Counted from the stretch's first letter, positions 16,652 to 26,060 are shown. The stretch is DNA of 64,000 nt from Smaragdicoccus niigatensis DSM 44881 = NBRC 103563 (GCF_000380645.1 NZ_AQXZ01000014.1:186001-250000); one strand, 5' to 3'. A program made the numbers and translations. The notes: generated by a model not told the origin, from the sequence alone.

Positions 16652-17200
16652 CTACGCTGCCGGCCCGTAGTTCAAGTGCACTACGCCGTTGGCGTAGACG
16701 TCATGGCCGTTGAGCTGCATCTTCGTCGATTCGCCGTCACGCCAGAACTTCTCGCCGGCACCCAGAGCAATCGGGTAGACGAACAGGTGCAGTTCGTCGA
16801 CGAGCCCGTCCTGCAGGAGTGCGCGAACCAGCTGGCCGCTGCCCGAGATGTACAGCGTGCCCTCCCGCTCGTCCTTGAGCTGCTGGATCTTGGCGGCGTC
16901 GTAGCTGCCGATGAACGTGGTGTTGTTCCATTCCTCGGCCGGCGGGTTCGAGCCGACGACGAGCTTCTCGGACTCGTTGAAGAAAGGTGCGCCCGGGTCG
17001 TCCTCGGTGGTGCGCTCGCGCCAGGCCGGCGCGAACATTTCGTGCGTCTTGCGTCCGAGAAGGATCGCGCTCGCATCGGCGCACATGGCGCCGATGGTCT
17101 CGCCCATCTTCGGGTCGAAGCCGAATTCGAAGGTCCAGGTTGGTGATTCAAAGACTCCATCGGCGGAGATGAACTCGTGAACGGCGATCTTGGCAGACAT
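16652..17200 (-). CDS. dihydrofolate reductase family protein (RibD C-terminal-like)
   Basis: The 182-aa protein starts MSAKIAVHEFISADG and contains SAILLGRKTHEMF, GTLYISGSGQLVRALL and DELHLFVYPIALGAGEKFW, the hallmarks of the RibD C-terminal/DHFR-like reductase family. These are NADPH-dependent reductases of unassigned substrate in actinobacteria, often called YyaP/YwjB-like. AGGACC precedes the ATG. It is divergent from the epimerase gene, and a near-palindrome lies between the two. Confidence 0.85.
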   Translation of the reverse strand: MSAKIAVHEFISADGVFESPTWTFEFGFDPKMGETIGAMCADASAILLGRKTHEMFAPAWRERTTEDDPGAPFFNESEKLVVGSNPPAEEWNNTTFIGSYDAAKIQQLKDEREGTLYISGSGQLVRALLQDGLVDELHLFVYPIALGAGEKFWRDGESTKMQLNGHDVYANGVVHLNYGPAA

Positions 17201-17290
17201 TGGAGGTCCTTTCGGTCCGCCCGGGCCGGGCGTTTTGAGGTGGTTTCAACTGGACTACGAACGGGGATGCCCCGTTGCGACACCGATCGA

Positions 17291-17311
17291 AAAGAAATTC
17301 TGAAATTCTTT
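17291..17311. promoter_or_regulatory. 21-bp near-palindrome between divergent genes
   Basis: AAAGAAATTC and GAAATTCTTT flank a central T; 18 of 21 positions are symmetric. The AT-rich site lies 90 bp from the DHFR-like start and 37 bp from the epimerase start, a good location for a shared operator. No regulator gene is adjacent. Confidence 0.4.
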
Positions 17312-17347
17312 CGGTAGCGACCGGGCCAACTCACACGCAAGGGGTCA

Positions 17348-18256
17348 GTGGTGAAGGTTTTCGTCACCGGAGCAACCGGCGCGGTCGGTCCATACGCGGT
17401 CCGCGCGCTCATCGATGCAGGTCACGAGGTCACTGCGCTCGCGCGGACAGATGAGAAGGCCGCCCTGGCGAAGCAGTTCGGCGCGAACCCGGCGCGCGTT
17501 TCGCTGTTTGACGCCGAGGAACTGACAACCGCGTTTGCCGGGCACGACGCCGTCGTCAACCTCGCCACCTCGATTCCGAGCCTGGCGATGTTCCCGTTCA
17601 CGTTCGCCTGGCGGGCGAACTCGCGTATCCGCGTCGAGGGGTCGGCTGCCGTCACCAAGGCCGCGCTCGCCGCGGGGGTACCGCGACTGGTTCAGGAGTC
17701 GATCTGCATGGTCTATCCGGACAGCGGCGATGCATGGATAACCGAGTCGGCGCCGCTTGACCTCGTGCCGATCGTGACCTCGACGCCGGTGGCGGAGGGA
17801 AATGCGCAGCAGTTCACGAATTCCGGTGGCACGGGGGTGGTGCTGCGATTCGGTCTGTTCTACGGCCCGGGATCGGTACAAAGCGCTCAGATGATGGGGC
17901 TTGCCCGGCTGCATTTCGGGATCGTTCTCGGTCCGGCGAAGCGGTACATGTCGCTGATTCATCTCGAGGACGCGGGCCAGGCGGTCGTGGCTGCACTCGC
18001 GGCACCCGCGGGCATCTACAACGTCGCCTGCGAGCCAGTGACCAAACGCGGTTTCGGCGACGCTATTTCGGACGCGGTCGGGAAGAAGCAGTGGGTCCGA
18101 GGACCTGGGCGGCTCGCCTCGCTCGGGGGCCGAAACATGAATCTGGTCTTGCGGTCGCTCCGCGTCTCCAGCGACAAATTCTCCAGGGCAACCGGGTGGG
18201 CGCCGAAGTATCCGACCGTGCGTGAGGGCTGGGCAGCGACCGCTTCGACGGGCTAG
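17348..18256 (+). CDS. NAD(P)-dependent epimerase/dehydratase family protein
   Basis: The 302-aa extended SDR begins VVKVFVTGATGAVGPYAVRAL, with the TGxxGxxG dinucleotide motif. Later HDAVVNLATSIP and RFGLFYGPGS are characteristic epimerase-family segments. The catalytic Tyr region near CMVYPDSG is atypical because the YxxxK spacing is not evident, so catalysis may differ. It probably reduces or isomerises a small carbonyl or sugar-nucleotide substrate. It is followed 9 nt later by the DUF1772-like membrane gene, suggesting an operon. Confidence 0.8.
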   Translation: MVKVFVTGATGAVGPYAVRALIDAGHEVTALARTDEKAALAKQFGANPARVSLFDAEELTTAFAGHDAVVNLATSIPSLAMFPFTFAWRANSRIRVEGSAAVTKAALAAGVPRLVQESICMVYPDSGDAWITESAPLDLVPIVTSTPVAEGNAQQFTNSGGTGVVLRFGLFYGPGSVQSAQMMGLARLHFGIVLGPAKRYMSLIHLEDAGQAVVAALAAPAGIYNVACEPVTKRGFGDAISDAVGKKQWVRGPGRLASLGGRNMNLVLRSLRVSSDKFSRATGWAPKYPTVREGWAATASTG

Positions 18257-18265
18257 TTTTTGGCT

Positions 18266-18751
18266 ATGCCGACGATCCGGATCATTACGCTCCTGCTCGC
18301 CACCATCACCATGGGCCTTACCGCCGGGGCGTTCGCGCTGTATAGCCACACGATCATGCCCGGCCTTCGCACTACCGACGACCGGACGTTCGTCGCCTCA
18401 TTTCAGGCAATGGACCGAGCGATCATCAATCCGTGGTTCATTGGCGGGTGCTTCCTCGGCGCGCTGGTGGCAACTGCGGCGTCTGCCGCGCTGACTTTCC
18501 GGACCGCGGCGTTCGGCTGGGTCGTTGCCGCCTTGGTTCTCTACGCCATCGCAGTCGTGCTCACCGTTGCGATCAATGTGCCCCTGAACGACGCGCTCAA
18601 GGCCGCTGGTGACCCGAACTCGATTGACGTCGCAGCGGCGCGCGCTGCGTTCAAGGCATCGGTCTGGGAAATGTCCAATCATGTTCGGACCGCTTTGTCC
18701 CTCGTGGCATTCGGCCTTCTCGGATGGGCTCTCGCTGTCACCGAACGCTAA
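18266..18751 (+). CDS. DUF1772 / anthrone-oxygenase-like membrane protein
   Basis: The protein has 161 aa from ATG 18266; a TTG at 18260 is the alternative. Four hydrophobic segments are visible, and the conserved polar positions AMDRAIINPWF, VPLNDAL and WEMSNHVRT fit the DUF1772 family, which includes anthrone oxygenases. It follows the epimerase gene closely. The reaction is not assignable from sequence. Confidence 0.8.
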   Translation: MPTIRIITLLLATITMGLTAGAFALYSHTIMPGLRTTDDRTFVASFQAMDRAIINPWFIGGCFLGALVATAASAALTFRTAAFGWVVAALVLYAIAVVLTVAINVPLNDALKAAGDPNSIDVAAARAAFKASVWEMSNHVRTALSLVAFGLLGWALAVTER

Positions 18752-18821
18752 GCCGCCGGTGAGGTTGATTCACTGGTAGAGATAAGGGAAAGCCATCCCT
18801 AGATCGGTGGACGGAGTCGAC

Positions 18822-19769
18822 GTGCAGAGTTCAGCCATTCTCGTCACTGGTGCGACCGGTTTCGTGGGGTCGGCGCTCGTTGAAGCACTCGTCGCGCGTG
18901 GGCACGACGTTCGCGCCCTCACGCGCAATGCGGACAGGTACCGGGGCCCGGGAAAGCCGGTCGCTGGAGACGTCCTGGATCCGGACAGTCTGGTGGCTGC
19001 GCTGCAAGGCGTCGAGATCGCCTACTACCTCGTTCATTCGCTGGATTCGAAGGACTTCGAGAAGCGAGATGCCGCTGGGGCGAGGTCATTTGGGCGGGCC
19101 GCTGCCGACGCTGGGGTCAAACAGATCATCTACCTGGGCGGCCTCGGCTCAGACGCCGTGCATCTGTCGCCCCATCTGCGGTCTCGCCGAGAGGTCGAAG
19201 GAATTCTCACGGCGAGCGGTGTACCGGTCACCGTGCTCCGGGCCGCCGTCATCGTCGGGGCCGGAGGCGTCTCCTGGGAGATGACGCGTCTACTCGTCAG
19301 GCGGTTGCGGCTCATGGCGGTTCCGAACTGGGCGACGACCCGCAGTCAGCCGATTGCCCTCGTCGACGTGATTCGCTACCTCGTCGGAGTCGCCGGTGAC
19401 GAACGGGCGATCGGGCAGGTGTTCGAAATCGGCGGCCGCGACCAGCTGACCTACGTCGAGATGATGAAGGGCGCGGCGCAGGCCATCCACGGGACAACAG
19501 TTCCGATCATCCGCGTACCGATTTTTCGGGCGCGGCTCGTGACGAACACTGTGCACGACATGTCGGCGCGATGGATTGCGATGATCACGGGTGTCGATCG
19601 GACAGTGGCGCGGAATCTGGTGGAGTCCATGGGAACCGAGGTGGTGGTCACTGATCGTGCGATCCGCGAGATCGTGCCGGGTGAGCCCTTGTCCTATGCG
19701 GAAATGGTCGAGGTTGCCCTTGGCGACCTCAACCGAGCAGATGCGGCAAAGCGAACAGCATCGTCATAG
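18822..19769 (+). CDS. NAD(P)-binding oxidoreductase (atypical SDR, NmrA/SDR_a5-like)
   Basis: I favour GTG 18822, which follows CGGAG by 5 nt; GTG 18807 gives five more residues. The N-terminus SAILVTGATGFVGSALVEAL binds NAD(P). AYYLVHSLDSKDFEKRDAAGA and IIYLGGLGSDA are typical of an atypical SDR group often fused to DUF2867, here without that domain. It may modify a lipid-like or quinone-like substrate. Its last 41 nt overlap the 3' end of the convergent CPBP protease gene. Confidence 0.8.
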   Translation: MQSSAILVTGATGFVGSALVEALVARGHDVRALTRNADRYRGPGKPVAGDVLDPDSLVAALQGVEIAYYLVHSLDSKDFEKRDAAGARSFGRAAADAGVKQIIYLGGLGSDAVHLSPHLRSRREVEGILTASGVPVTVLRAAVIVGAGGVSWEMTRLLVRRLRLMAVPNWATTRSQPIALVDVIRYLVGVAGDERAIGQVFEIGGRDQLTYVEMMKGAAQAIHGTTVPIIRVPIFRARLVTNTVHDMSARWIAMITGVDRTVARNLVESMGTEVVVTDRAIREIVPGEPLSYAEMVEVALGDLNRADAAKRTASS

Positions 19770-20367
19770 CCCACAGAACGTGCGTCCCCACCGACACGGC
19801 GATTCCGCCGGTCAACGACCGCTGAACCGCTGTCACACCGCCGACCAGCACCGCCGCGCCGACGAGCATGATGTTGCCCGATGCGGCTGTGACCAGCGCA
19901 TAGATGCACGTCGTCACGACGATCGGGTGGACCTTCGTCAGCGAATACAGAGCGCCACGGAAAAAGAGCTCTTCCGCTAGTCCGGCGGCTGCGGTCACCA
20001 CGGCGATGAGCGCAAGCGGTCCGGATGCGCTGTGCGCAAGCACCTCGAGGACGATCTCACCGACATACGGCACGAATCGGACCAACGCGCCACCCACGAG
20101 CGACGCCACACACAGCGCGACGCCAATGCCGATCGCCAGGCGCCAGCGACTCCCCGCCTCGACCAACCTCGGCCGGCCCCCGACGACGATCGCGCCGGTC
20201 AGCCACGTGAGTGCGAGAAGCGTCGCCATCGGCAGAAAGTCCGGATCACCAGGCGCTATTCGGAGTGATGCCCACGTACACCAAGCCCCGACGGCGAGCG
20301 TCACGCCGGCCGCGACGAGTCGCCAGGTCGGCACCGACTGCTTGGCGTCGGAGGTGTCGGTGTTCAT
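19729..20367 (-). CDS. CPBP family intramembrane metalloprotease
   Basis: The 212-aa protein starts at ATG 20367 (MNTDTSD) and has about six to seven hydrophobic helices. The first CPBP motif AEELFFRGAL carries the catalytic Glu-Glu and Arg; the partner His is probably in SVGTHVLWA near the C-terminus. These CAAX-like proteases act inside the membrane; bacterial members are linked to bacteriocin immunity and protein processing. The gene stands alone on its strand and overlaps the preceding convergent gene by 41 nt. Confidence 0.85.
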   Translation of the reverse strand: MNTDTSDAKQSVPTWRLVAAGVTLAVGAWCTWASLRIAPGDPDFLPMATLLALTWLTGAIVVGGRPRLVEAGSRWRLAIGIGVALCVASLVGGALVRFVPYVGEIVLEVLAHSASGPLALIAVVTAAAGLAEELFFRGALYSLTKVHPIVVTTCIYALVTAASGNIMLVGAAVLVGGVTAVQRSLTGGIAVSVGTHVLWAMTMLFALPHLLG

Positions 20368-20420
20368 CGCCTCCACGGTACGCAATCCTTCAGCTCCGAT
20401 TCAGCGTGAAGTAGCGGGGA

Positions 20421-20861
20421 ATGCACTCATCTATGGATGATTCGTTGGTACGTCGGCCGAGCGGAGTGTCCGATTCGACGGTCGAGGCATTGGGAAAGTT
20501 GTCGGAGGCGCTCGAGACGGTCGAGCAGGCGCGTGGACATCTGTACGCGTCTCATCAGCTCGTCGGTCGTGCCGACAAGTTGTTCGCGGACGCGGCACAG
20601 AAATTCGACGAAGCCGAGCAGGCCGCTTGGGCGGACCGAATTCGCACCGAAGTCATCGGACTGAATGTGCTTGCGGGCCGGTGGACTTTTCAGGTCGTCG
20701 AGGAGTTCGACGACGGATATTGGACGACTGTGCGGGATCTGGAACGGGCGGCACGGGACAAGCTCGCGGACGGAGTCCGGCACGTGTACGAGGCCGAACT
20801 CAAGCAGCAACGGATCACTCCCGGTCGGCCTGGACACGAGGCGGTCCCTGCCGACCGCTGA
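20421..20861 (+). CDS. conserved hypothetical helical protein
   Basis: The protein has 146 aa from ATG 20421; ATG 20433 (MDDSLVRRPSG) has a better-spaced GGGGA and may be the true start. It is mostly helical, with heptad-like stretches (VEALGKLSEALETVEQARGHL, split by a loop), a Trp-rich centre (AAWADRIRTE, RWTFQVVEEFDDGYW) and an acidic/basic C-terminal helix. No signal peptide or membrane segment is present. It resembles small cytosolic proteins of Mycobacteriales without assigned function. It is unlinked to its neighbours by operon logic. Confidence 0.65.
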   Translation: MHSSMDDSLVRRPSGVSDSTVEALGKLSEALETVEQARGHLYASHQLVGRADKLFADAAQKFDEAEQAAWADRIRTEVIGLNVLAGRWTFQVVEEFDDGYWTTVRDLERAARDKLADGVRHVYEAELKQQRITPGRPGHEAVPADR

Positions 20862-20889
20862 CGCACCCAGGCTGCTCTGAGTAGCTGCG

Positions 20890-21738
20890 CTACAGCTCGC
20901 CCGACGCCGCCAACCCGTCCATCGCTGCCTCGGTCGCGACGAAGCTCGCGTCCATCGCCGCGAGAACCGCGGGCGAGTTCGGGTTCGGCCCGAGCATCAG
21001 TCCGAACGAGAACGACTGCGCGCGTCCGGCCTGCGAGAACACGTAGGAGGTCGTCCCGTCGCCGAACACCGGGTCCACCACGTCACCGACGAAATACAGC
21101 TGGAAGAAGCGCGACATGTCGTAGCCGTACACCGCTTTGATGTCGGCGACGATCGTCGGCGTCGTCGGGATGAGGTCATTGCCGACGGCGAAGAAGTCAC
21201 CCGTGTTTGCCGGCGTCGTACCGACCTTCGCGAGTGCGCGCGGGAAGTCCTCGATGAGGTGCGCGTTGAGTGCCGAGGTGAGCACTCGACCCGGCGACTT
21301 CGAACAATCGGCGGTCATCGCGTAGTGGTGCTGCCACCACGGCGCCACAGATCCGCCGGTGAGGTGGCCGTGCAGGTTCGTCAGGTATCGGTCAACGAAG
21401 TCGAAGCTCGCAGCCCACGCCCAGCGCATGTCCTCGTAGCGGGTGTCCTCGAGAGCGGGGATCGCCGAGTTCAAGGTGTCGCGGTAGTAGATCGCGAACA
21501 ATCCGCGGTAGTCGGCGTACTGCGAGAAGATCCCCGCGATCTCGGTGACCTTGGTTCGCGCGTCGTAGAGGTCATGCAGCTGGGCCGGGTCGCTCAACGC
21601 GATCAACCGCTGCATTTCCGCATCCGAAAACTCATGGCGGCACGATGCGTTCGTCGCCGTCGGAGTTGCATCTGCCAGTCCAGCGCCCGCCATGGGAAGT
21701 GCGAGCGCGATCATTACGGCGAGGAGAAGTCGCTTCAT
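20890..21738 (-). CDS. DUF5995 family exported protein (copy 1)
   Basis: The 282-aa protein has a classical signal peptide MKRLLLAVMIALALPMAG ending near ADA. The mature part has a characteristic LHDLYDARTKV, YADYRGLFAIYYRD, LTNLHGHLTGG and LNAHLIEDFPRAL layout shared with the next gene and with DUF5995. Conserved Asp, His and Arg positions (HLIEDFPRAL, HGHL) could form an active or metal site, but no reaction is known. Its start overlaps the stop of the upstream paralogue by one nucleotide (TGATG), so the two are co-translated. Confidence 0.85.
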   Translation of the reverse strand: MKRLLLAVMIALALPMAGAGLADATPTATNASCRHEFSDAEMQRLIALSDPAQLHDLYDARTKVTEIAGIFSQYADYRGLFAIYYRDTLNSAIPALEDTRYEDMRWAWAASFDFVDRYLTNLHGHLTGGSVAPWWQHHYAMTADCSKSPGRVLTSALNAHLIEDFPRALAKVGTTPANTGDFFAVGNDLIPTTPTIVADIKAVYGYDMSRFFQLYFVGDVVDPVFGDGTTSYVFSQAGRAQSFSFGLMLGPNPNSPAVLAAMDASFVATEAAMDGLAASGEL

Positions 21739-22619
21739 CAGATTGCTCCTGCAGTTGCGGACGTCGTGACAAACCCTTCGGCAAGGAGCCAGCTCGCATG
21801 CATCCGTGCGAAGGCACCTGCCTTCGTGAAACCTTGGAGCTCAAGCCCATTGGCGAACGCGTAGGCGCGCGCCGACTGCAGCACGGTGTACTGCGTACCG
21901 CCGGGTCCGACGACCAGATCGATCGCATCGCCGAAAATGAGTCCGCCGAAGAAACCGGACACGTCCTCGCCGTAGACCTGTTTGAAGTCGGCGAACATCA
22001 CCGAGGTCGACGCCTGCAGACTGTCTCCGACTTTCATGAAGTCGTCGAAATTGCGCTGCGACGACCCGGCGGTCGCAACGGCCTGCGGAAGGTCGATGAT
22101 GACGTGCGCGTTGAGCGCGGCCAGCAGTACCCGTCCCGGCGACAGGTTGCACTCCGCGGTCTTGTCGTAGAAGTTCTGCCAGTACGGAGTGACCGGTCCG
22201 CCGGTCAGATGGCCGTGCAGGTTCTCGAGGTAGCGCTTGAAGAAGTCCAGGCTGACCGCGGTCACATAGTCGCGGTCGGCGTAGTCGCCGTTGTCGATCG
22301 AGGGGACGGCGCCGTCGAGGACCGCTTTGTAGAAGACGGCGAACGTGCCGCGGTAGTCGTGATTCTTGACGAACAACGCGCGAATTCGCGTCGCGCGATC
22401 GCGGGCGTCATGCAGATCGCGAAGTGTCGAGGGATCACTCAGAGTAATTAGTTCGGTGCGGTCTGCGCCGGTGAATTCGTGACGGCACTCAGTACTTTTC
22501 GCGGACACCGGCGATACCGCCATGGCCTGTGCGGAGCCGACGGCGACCGCCGGGATTGTGCACAGAAGAGCGCCAATAATGCTGGCACCCAAGAATCTTC
22601 GGCCACGAGCCACCCGCAT
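21738..22619 (-). CDS. DUF5995 family exported protein (copy 2)
   Basis: The protein has 293 aa from ATG 22619 (MRVARGRRF), preceded by GAGGCGG; a GTG at 22634 adds five residues. A Tat- or Sec-like signal (RGRRFLGASIIGALL, then AQAMA) precedes the DUF5995 domain with LRDLHDARDRA, HDYRGTFAVFYK, LENLHGHLTGG and LNAHVIIDLPQAV. It is clearly paralogous to copy 1, so the pair arose by tandem duplication. The upstream region is AT-rich and contains a short inverted repeat. Confidence 0.85.
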   Translation of the reverse strand: MRVARGRRFLGASIIGALLCTIPAVAVGSAQAMAVSPVSAKSTECRHEFTGADRTELITLSDPSTLRDLHDARDRATRIRALFVKNHDYRGTFAVFYKAVLDGAVPSIDNGDYADRDYVTAVSLDFFKRYLENLHGHLTGGPVTPYWQNFYDKTAECNLSPGRVLLAALNAHVIIDLPQAVATAGSSQRNFDDFMKVGDSLQASTSVMFADFKQVYGEDVSGFFGGLIFGDAIDLVVGPGGTQYTVLQSARAYAFANGLELQGFTKAGAFARMHASWLLAEGFVTTSATAGAI

Positions 22620-22720
22620 CTGGAACCGCCTCACAAATCGGAAATCGCGCGCACAAAAACCCGCTGATAACGCGGGAAACGCATCAAAATTAATCAGTTA
22701 GGAAATGAGTCTAAAAAGAA

Positions 22721-22736
22721 TAGATTTGTAAATCTA
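22721..22736. promoter_or_regulatory. AT-rich region with inverted repeat upstream of the DUF5995 pair
   Basis: TAGATTT and AAATCTA flank GT in a markedly AT-rich stretch (about 22680-22745) roughly 100 bp before the DUF5995 operon. It could be an operator or part of a promoter. The remainder of the gap 22620-22898 shows no gene. Confidence 0.35.
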
Positions 22737-22898
22737 ATTTTGTGCGGAGCGTCTCAAATGGTGTCTGGACGTGGTCGATGTCACCGATGGGGCGAATTCT
22801 GCCGGTTTCGATGACAGCGGCGAGTGTCATTGACAGTGCCTACTGCAATTGACTAGCCTGTCCACACGTTCCTCGACCGAGTCGATCGGACCGCGCTC

Positions 22899-23177
22899 AT
22901 GGCCAACGAAGACCGCGCACCCGCGGATTCGAGGCGTACCCATTCGCCACCTGAGCAGGAGCTGATCTTGACCACATTCCAGGAAGTCGCTGACCGGACG
23001 TTCGACGCAGCTCGCGAGCGCGTACAGGCGTTCTACGAGGAAGTCGCGAAGCGGATCGAATCCGCGATCGACGCCGGCCGTCGCTTTATCGGGGACTTCG
23101 CGGAGAACGTCGAGTCTGCGCTGACCGCCCGCCAGGAGTCCGCCCGGGTCGGCCTGGGTGGACGGATCCGCCAGTAA
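22899..23177 (+). CDS. small amphipathic helical hypothetical protein
   Basis: The protein has 92 aa from ATG 22899. A TTG at 22968 (MTTFQEVADRTF) preceded by AGGAG at 22957-22961 is the better-supported ribosome site and would give 69 aa. The core is two amphipathic helices rich in Ala, Arg and Glu (DAARERVQAFYEEVAKRIES, then DAGRRFIGDFAENVESAL), possibly membrane-surface or envelope associated. No family is recognised. It stands alone. Confidence 0.55.
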   Translation: MANEDRAPADSRRTHSPPEQELILTTFQEVADRTFDAARERVQAFYEEVAKRIESAIDAGRRFIGDFAENVESALTARQESARVGLGGRIRQ

Positions 23178-23305
23178 TCGCGCTGATCTGCCCCTTCGTC
23201 GCGTTGTTGTTCCCCGTGTCCACGGCGTACGCCGTGGACCGGTGGTGCCGGAGGAAATCATTGAGGTGATCCGACTCTGTCGGTGCCCTCAGGCAGGATG
23301 AAGGC

Positions 23306-24100
23306 GTGACCACCATCGTCTTCGTCCACGCCCATCCCGACGACGAGAGTTCGCAGACCTCCGGGTCGATGGCGAAGGCGTCCGCGGAGGGGCATCGCGT
23401 CGTGGTCGTCTATGGCACGAACGGAGACCACGGCGAGGTTCCCGAGGATCTGGCACCTGGGGAGACGCTGGTCGACCGGCGCCGCAAGGAGGCTGACATG
23501 TCGGCCGCGGCGACCGGTACCAGCCGAGTTGCGTGGCTGGGCTACTCGGACTCGGGGATGACCGGCTGGGAGCAGAATCACGAGCCGAACAACTTCCACA
23601 ACGCCGACCTCGACGAAGCGGCTGGACGTCTCGCGCAGATCCTCGATGAGGAGAACGCCGACATTGTCACGGGCTACGACTGGCACGGCGGCTACGGTCA
23701 CCCGGACCACGTGAAACTGCACCACGTCGTGCACCGGGCCGCCGAACTCGCCGTCCGACGCCCGCGGGTGCTGGAGGCGACGTTCAACCGAGACCGGCTG
23801 CGCGCGTTCCGCGACCTCGCGCTGGCCGCGGGGCAGGATTTCGGCTTCGATCCGGACGGCCCGATGGACGACGGCAATCCCATGGGCACGCCCGAAGCCG
23901 AGATCCACTGGCAGGTGGATGTTTCCGCGTTTCTCGAGCAGCGCCGGGCAGCGATGCAGTCGCACGCGAGTCAGGTGACCGACATCGGGAGCTTCATGGC
24001 GATGCCGCCCGAGGTTTTCGCCGCAGTCTTCGGGACCGAGTTCTACAGCGAGCCGGGACGGCCGCCGGGAATGCGCGAGGGTTGGTTCCTCGACGAGTGA
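23306..24100 (+). CDS. PIG-L family deacetylase (LmbE/MshB-like)
   Basis: The 264-aa protein begins VTTIVFVHAHPDDESSQTSG, with the zinc and catalytic motif HPDDE, followed by GYGHPDHVKLH with the third zinc His. This is the MshB/Mca fold, which removes acyl groups from GlcNAc-type sugars or mycothiol conjugates. It lacks features that would separate MshB from Mca or a generic deacetylase, and no thiol pathway gene is nearby. Translation starts at GTG 23306. Confidence 0.85.
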   Translation: MTTIVFVHAHPDDESSQTSGSMAKASAEGHRVVVVYGTNGDHGEVPEDLAPGETLVDRRRKEADMSAAATGTSRVAWLGYSDSGMTGWEQNHEPNNFHNADLDEAAGRLAQILDEENADIVTGYDWHGGYGHPDHVKLHHVVHRAAELAVRRPRVLEATFNRDRLRAFRDLALAAGQDFGFDPDGPMDDGNPMGTPEAEIHWQVDVSAFLEQRRAAMQSHASQVTDIGSFMAMPPEVFAAVFGTEFYSEPGRPPGMREGWFLDE

Positions 24101-24808
24101 TCAGGCTGTCGCGCCGTTGCTCATCGCCTTCAAGAGCGCGGACGAGTCGGCAATCGCGCCGAAAACGCCGCCTTGCATGGTCACCATCTTCAGCGCGGCT
24201 TCGTAGTTGCCGCGGTCGGTGGCGCCCGTGCAGTCGGTCAGCAGCAGACATTCATAGCCGCGGTCGTTGGCATCACGCATCGTGGTGTGCACACACACGT
24301 CGGTCGTGATTCCCGTGAAGATGAGGTGCGTGATGCGGCGTAGACGCAGGAGCAGGTCGAGGTCGGTGGCATAGAACGACCCCTTGCCCGGCTTGTCGAT
24401 CACGAGTTCACCGTCGATGGGCGCGACCTCGGGCACGATTTCCCAGCCCGGCTCGCCTCGGGTGAGAATCCGGCCGCACGGTCCGAGTGAACCGATGCGG
24501 GCGGAAATCTGGTCGGAGCGCCACAACTTGTTCGGCGGACAGTCGGACAGGTCCGGTCGGTGGCCCTCGCGCGTATGGATGACGGTCATTCCAGCCTCGC
24601 GGGCGGCAGCCAGCACGCGCTGCGTGGGTTCGAGGCCGGCTCGCGTCAGGTTGAGGTCGTAGCCCATCTGGTCGACGTAGCCGCCGGGGCCGCAGAAGTC
24701 GACTTGCCAGTCGATGTTGATGAGGGCGGTGGTCGCCGAGCTGAACGAACCGTCGTACGGCCACGCGTAGGGCTCGGCGTCAATCTGTTCGAAGACAAGG
24801 GGACTCAT
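24101..24808 (-). CDS. biuH: biuret amidohydrolase-like cysteine hydrolase (isochorismatase fold)
   Basis: The 235-aa protein starts at ATG 24808 after AGGAG. The isochorismatase-like catalytic triad is visible: Asp33 in NIDWQVDF, Lys in [12 protein letters not shown], and Cys in [11 protein letters not shown]. Segments [33 protein letters not shown] and [16 protein letters not shown] match, as I recall them, the BiuH/TrtA group that hydrolyses biuret or triuret to allophanate-type products. Other ureide or ureidoacrylate hydrolases share the fold, so the substrate is provisional. It is the last gene of the minus-strand transport cluster, which suggests that the imported solute is its substrate. 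Confidence 0.75.
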   Translation of the reverse strand: MSPLVFEQIDAEPYAWPYDGSFSSATTALINIDWQVDFCGPGGYVDQMGYDLNLTRAGLEPTQRVLAAAREAGMTVIHTREGHRPDLSDCPPNKLWRSDQISARIGSLGPCGRILTRGEPGWEIVPEVAPIDGELVIDKPGKGSFYATDLDLLLRLRRITHLIFTGITTDVCVHTTMRDANDRGYECLLLTDCTGATDRGNYEAALKMVTMQGGVFGAIADSSALLKAMSNGATA

Positions 24809-24882
24809 TGCATAACTCCTGGGGATGAGTGCGTCGCCACGGAGGGCAGGACCGCCGCGCGTACGGCGGTCCTGCCCGGCTC

Positions 24883-26037
24883 CTACTTGGACAGCGTTCC
24901 GACGACGCCCTGGACGAAGAAGTCCATCTCGTCGTTCTTGGCGTAGTCGGGCACCTGGCCTGCCGGGATCTTCACTTCGCCGTTCTGGTCGTTCACCGGA
25001 CCGGCGAACGGAGACCCTTCGGGGGTGGCGAGCCAGGCCCGCGCGGCGTCGATCTTCGCCTTCGTCTCGTCGGTGACAGACGGGCCATAACCGGCCATGA
25101 CGAACGGGTTGGTTCCGGTCTTGTAGCCCACTCGGAAGTTGGCGTTGTACTTGCTTCCGACGAACTTGCCGTCCTTGACGGTCTTGACAATGTCCGTGTA
25201 GAGCGGGCCCCAGTCCCACACCGCGCCGGTCAGCCAGCCCTTCGGCGCGAGACTCGATGCGTCAGCGTGGTAGCCGACGGTCATCGCGCCCGCCTTCTCT
25301 GCCGCCTGGATAACGGTGGCAGTGCAGTCCTGATGCTGGGTCATGACATCGACACCCTGCGACAGGAGGCTGTCGGCTGCGGCTTGCTGCTTACCGGGGT
25401 CGCACCACGATGAAGTGCTCACTGTGATGGTCTGAACGTCCGGGCGCACCGTCTGTGCGCCGCGCTCGAAGGCGTCGATGTTCGCGATGGTCTGCGGAAT
25501 CGGGAACGCGTAGACGTACCCGAGCTTGCCGGTCTTCGTTGCCGCACCGGCGGCGATCCCGGCGAGATACATCGGCTCGTACACGGTGCCGAAGTAGGTT
25601 CCGGAGTTCTTCGGGATCTCACCGGTGATCGTGTTGCCCTGCTGCACCACGACGACGTCCGGGTGTTCCTTCGCGACCTTCTCCGCCGCATCGAGGTGAC
25701 CGTAGCTGGTCGCGAAGATCAGCTTCGCGCCCTTGTCGATCATCTGCTCCATGGTCGTGGCGGCCGTGTCGTCCTCGGGAACGTTCTCCGCGGTGAGGAC
25801 CTCGAGGCCCGGGAATGCTTTGCGCACCGCGTCGGCTCCGCCGAACACGGCTTGGTTGTATCCGAAGTCGTCCTTGGGGCCGACGGTGATGAACCCGACC
25901 GCCTTGGTATCCGCACCCGGCGCACCGTCAAAGGACTTCGTGGAGGTCGCCGATGAACAGGACGCCAACGCCAGTGCGGCCGAGATCAGCCCGGCCGCAA
26001 GGGCCGTTTTTCGAGGACTCATTCGTAAACGGGACAT
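24883..26037 (-). CDS. BMP-family ABC transporter substrate-binding lipoprotein
   Basis: The 384-aa protein starts at ATG 26037 ([10 protein letters not shown]) after AAAGGAA. Its signal ends in lipobox LASC. The mature part has the BMP (PnrA/Med-like) features [55 protein letters not shown] and DVMTQHQDC. Such proteins capture nucleosides or related heterocycles outside the membrane. It lies with two permeases and an ATPase on the same strand. The ligand may be a ureide given the adjacent hydrolase; that is inference. Confidence 0.9.
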   Translation of the reverse strand: MSRLRMSPRKTALAAGLISAALALASCSSATSTKSFDGAPGADTKAVGFITVGPKDDFGYNQAVFGGADAVRKAFPGLEVLTAENVPEDDTAATTMEQMIDKGAKLIFATSYGHLDAAEKVAKEHPDVVVVQQGNTITGEIPKNSGTYFGTVYEPMYLAGIAAGAATKTGKLGYVYAFPIPQTIANIDAFERGAQTVRPDVQTITVSTSSWCDPGKQQAAADSLLSQGVDVMTQHQDCTATVIQAAEKAGAMTVGYHADASSLAPKGWLTGAVWDWGPLYTDIVKTVKDGKFVGSKYNANFRVGYKTGTNPFVMAGYGPSVTDETKAKIDAARAWLATPEGSPFAGPVNDQNGEVKIPAGQVPDYAKNDEMDFFVQGVVGTLSK

Positions 26038-26060
26038 ACCGGTTCCTTTCATTTGGGGTG

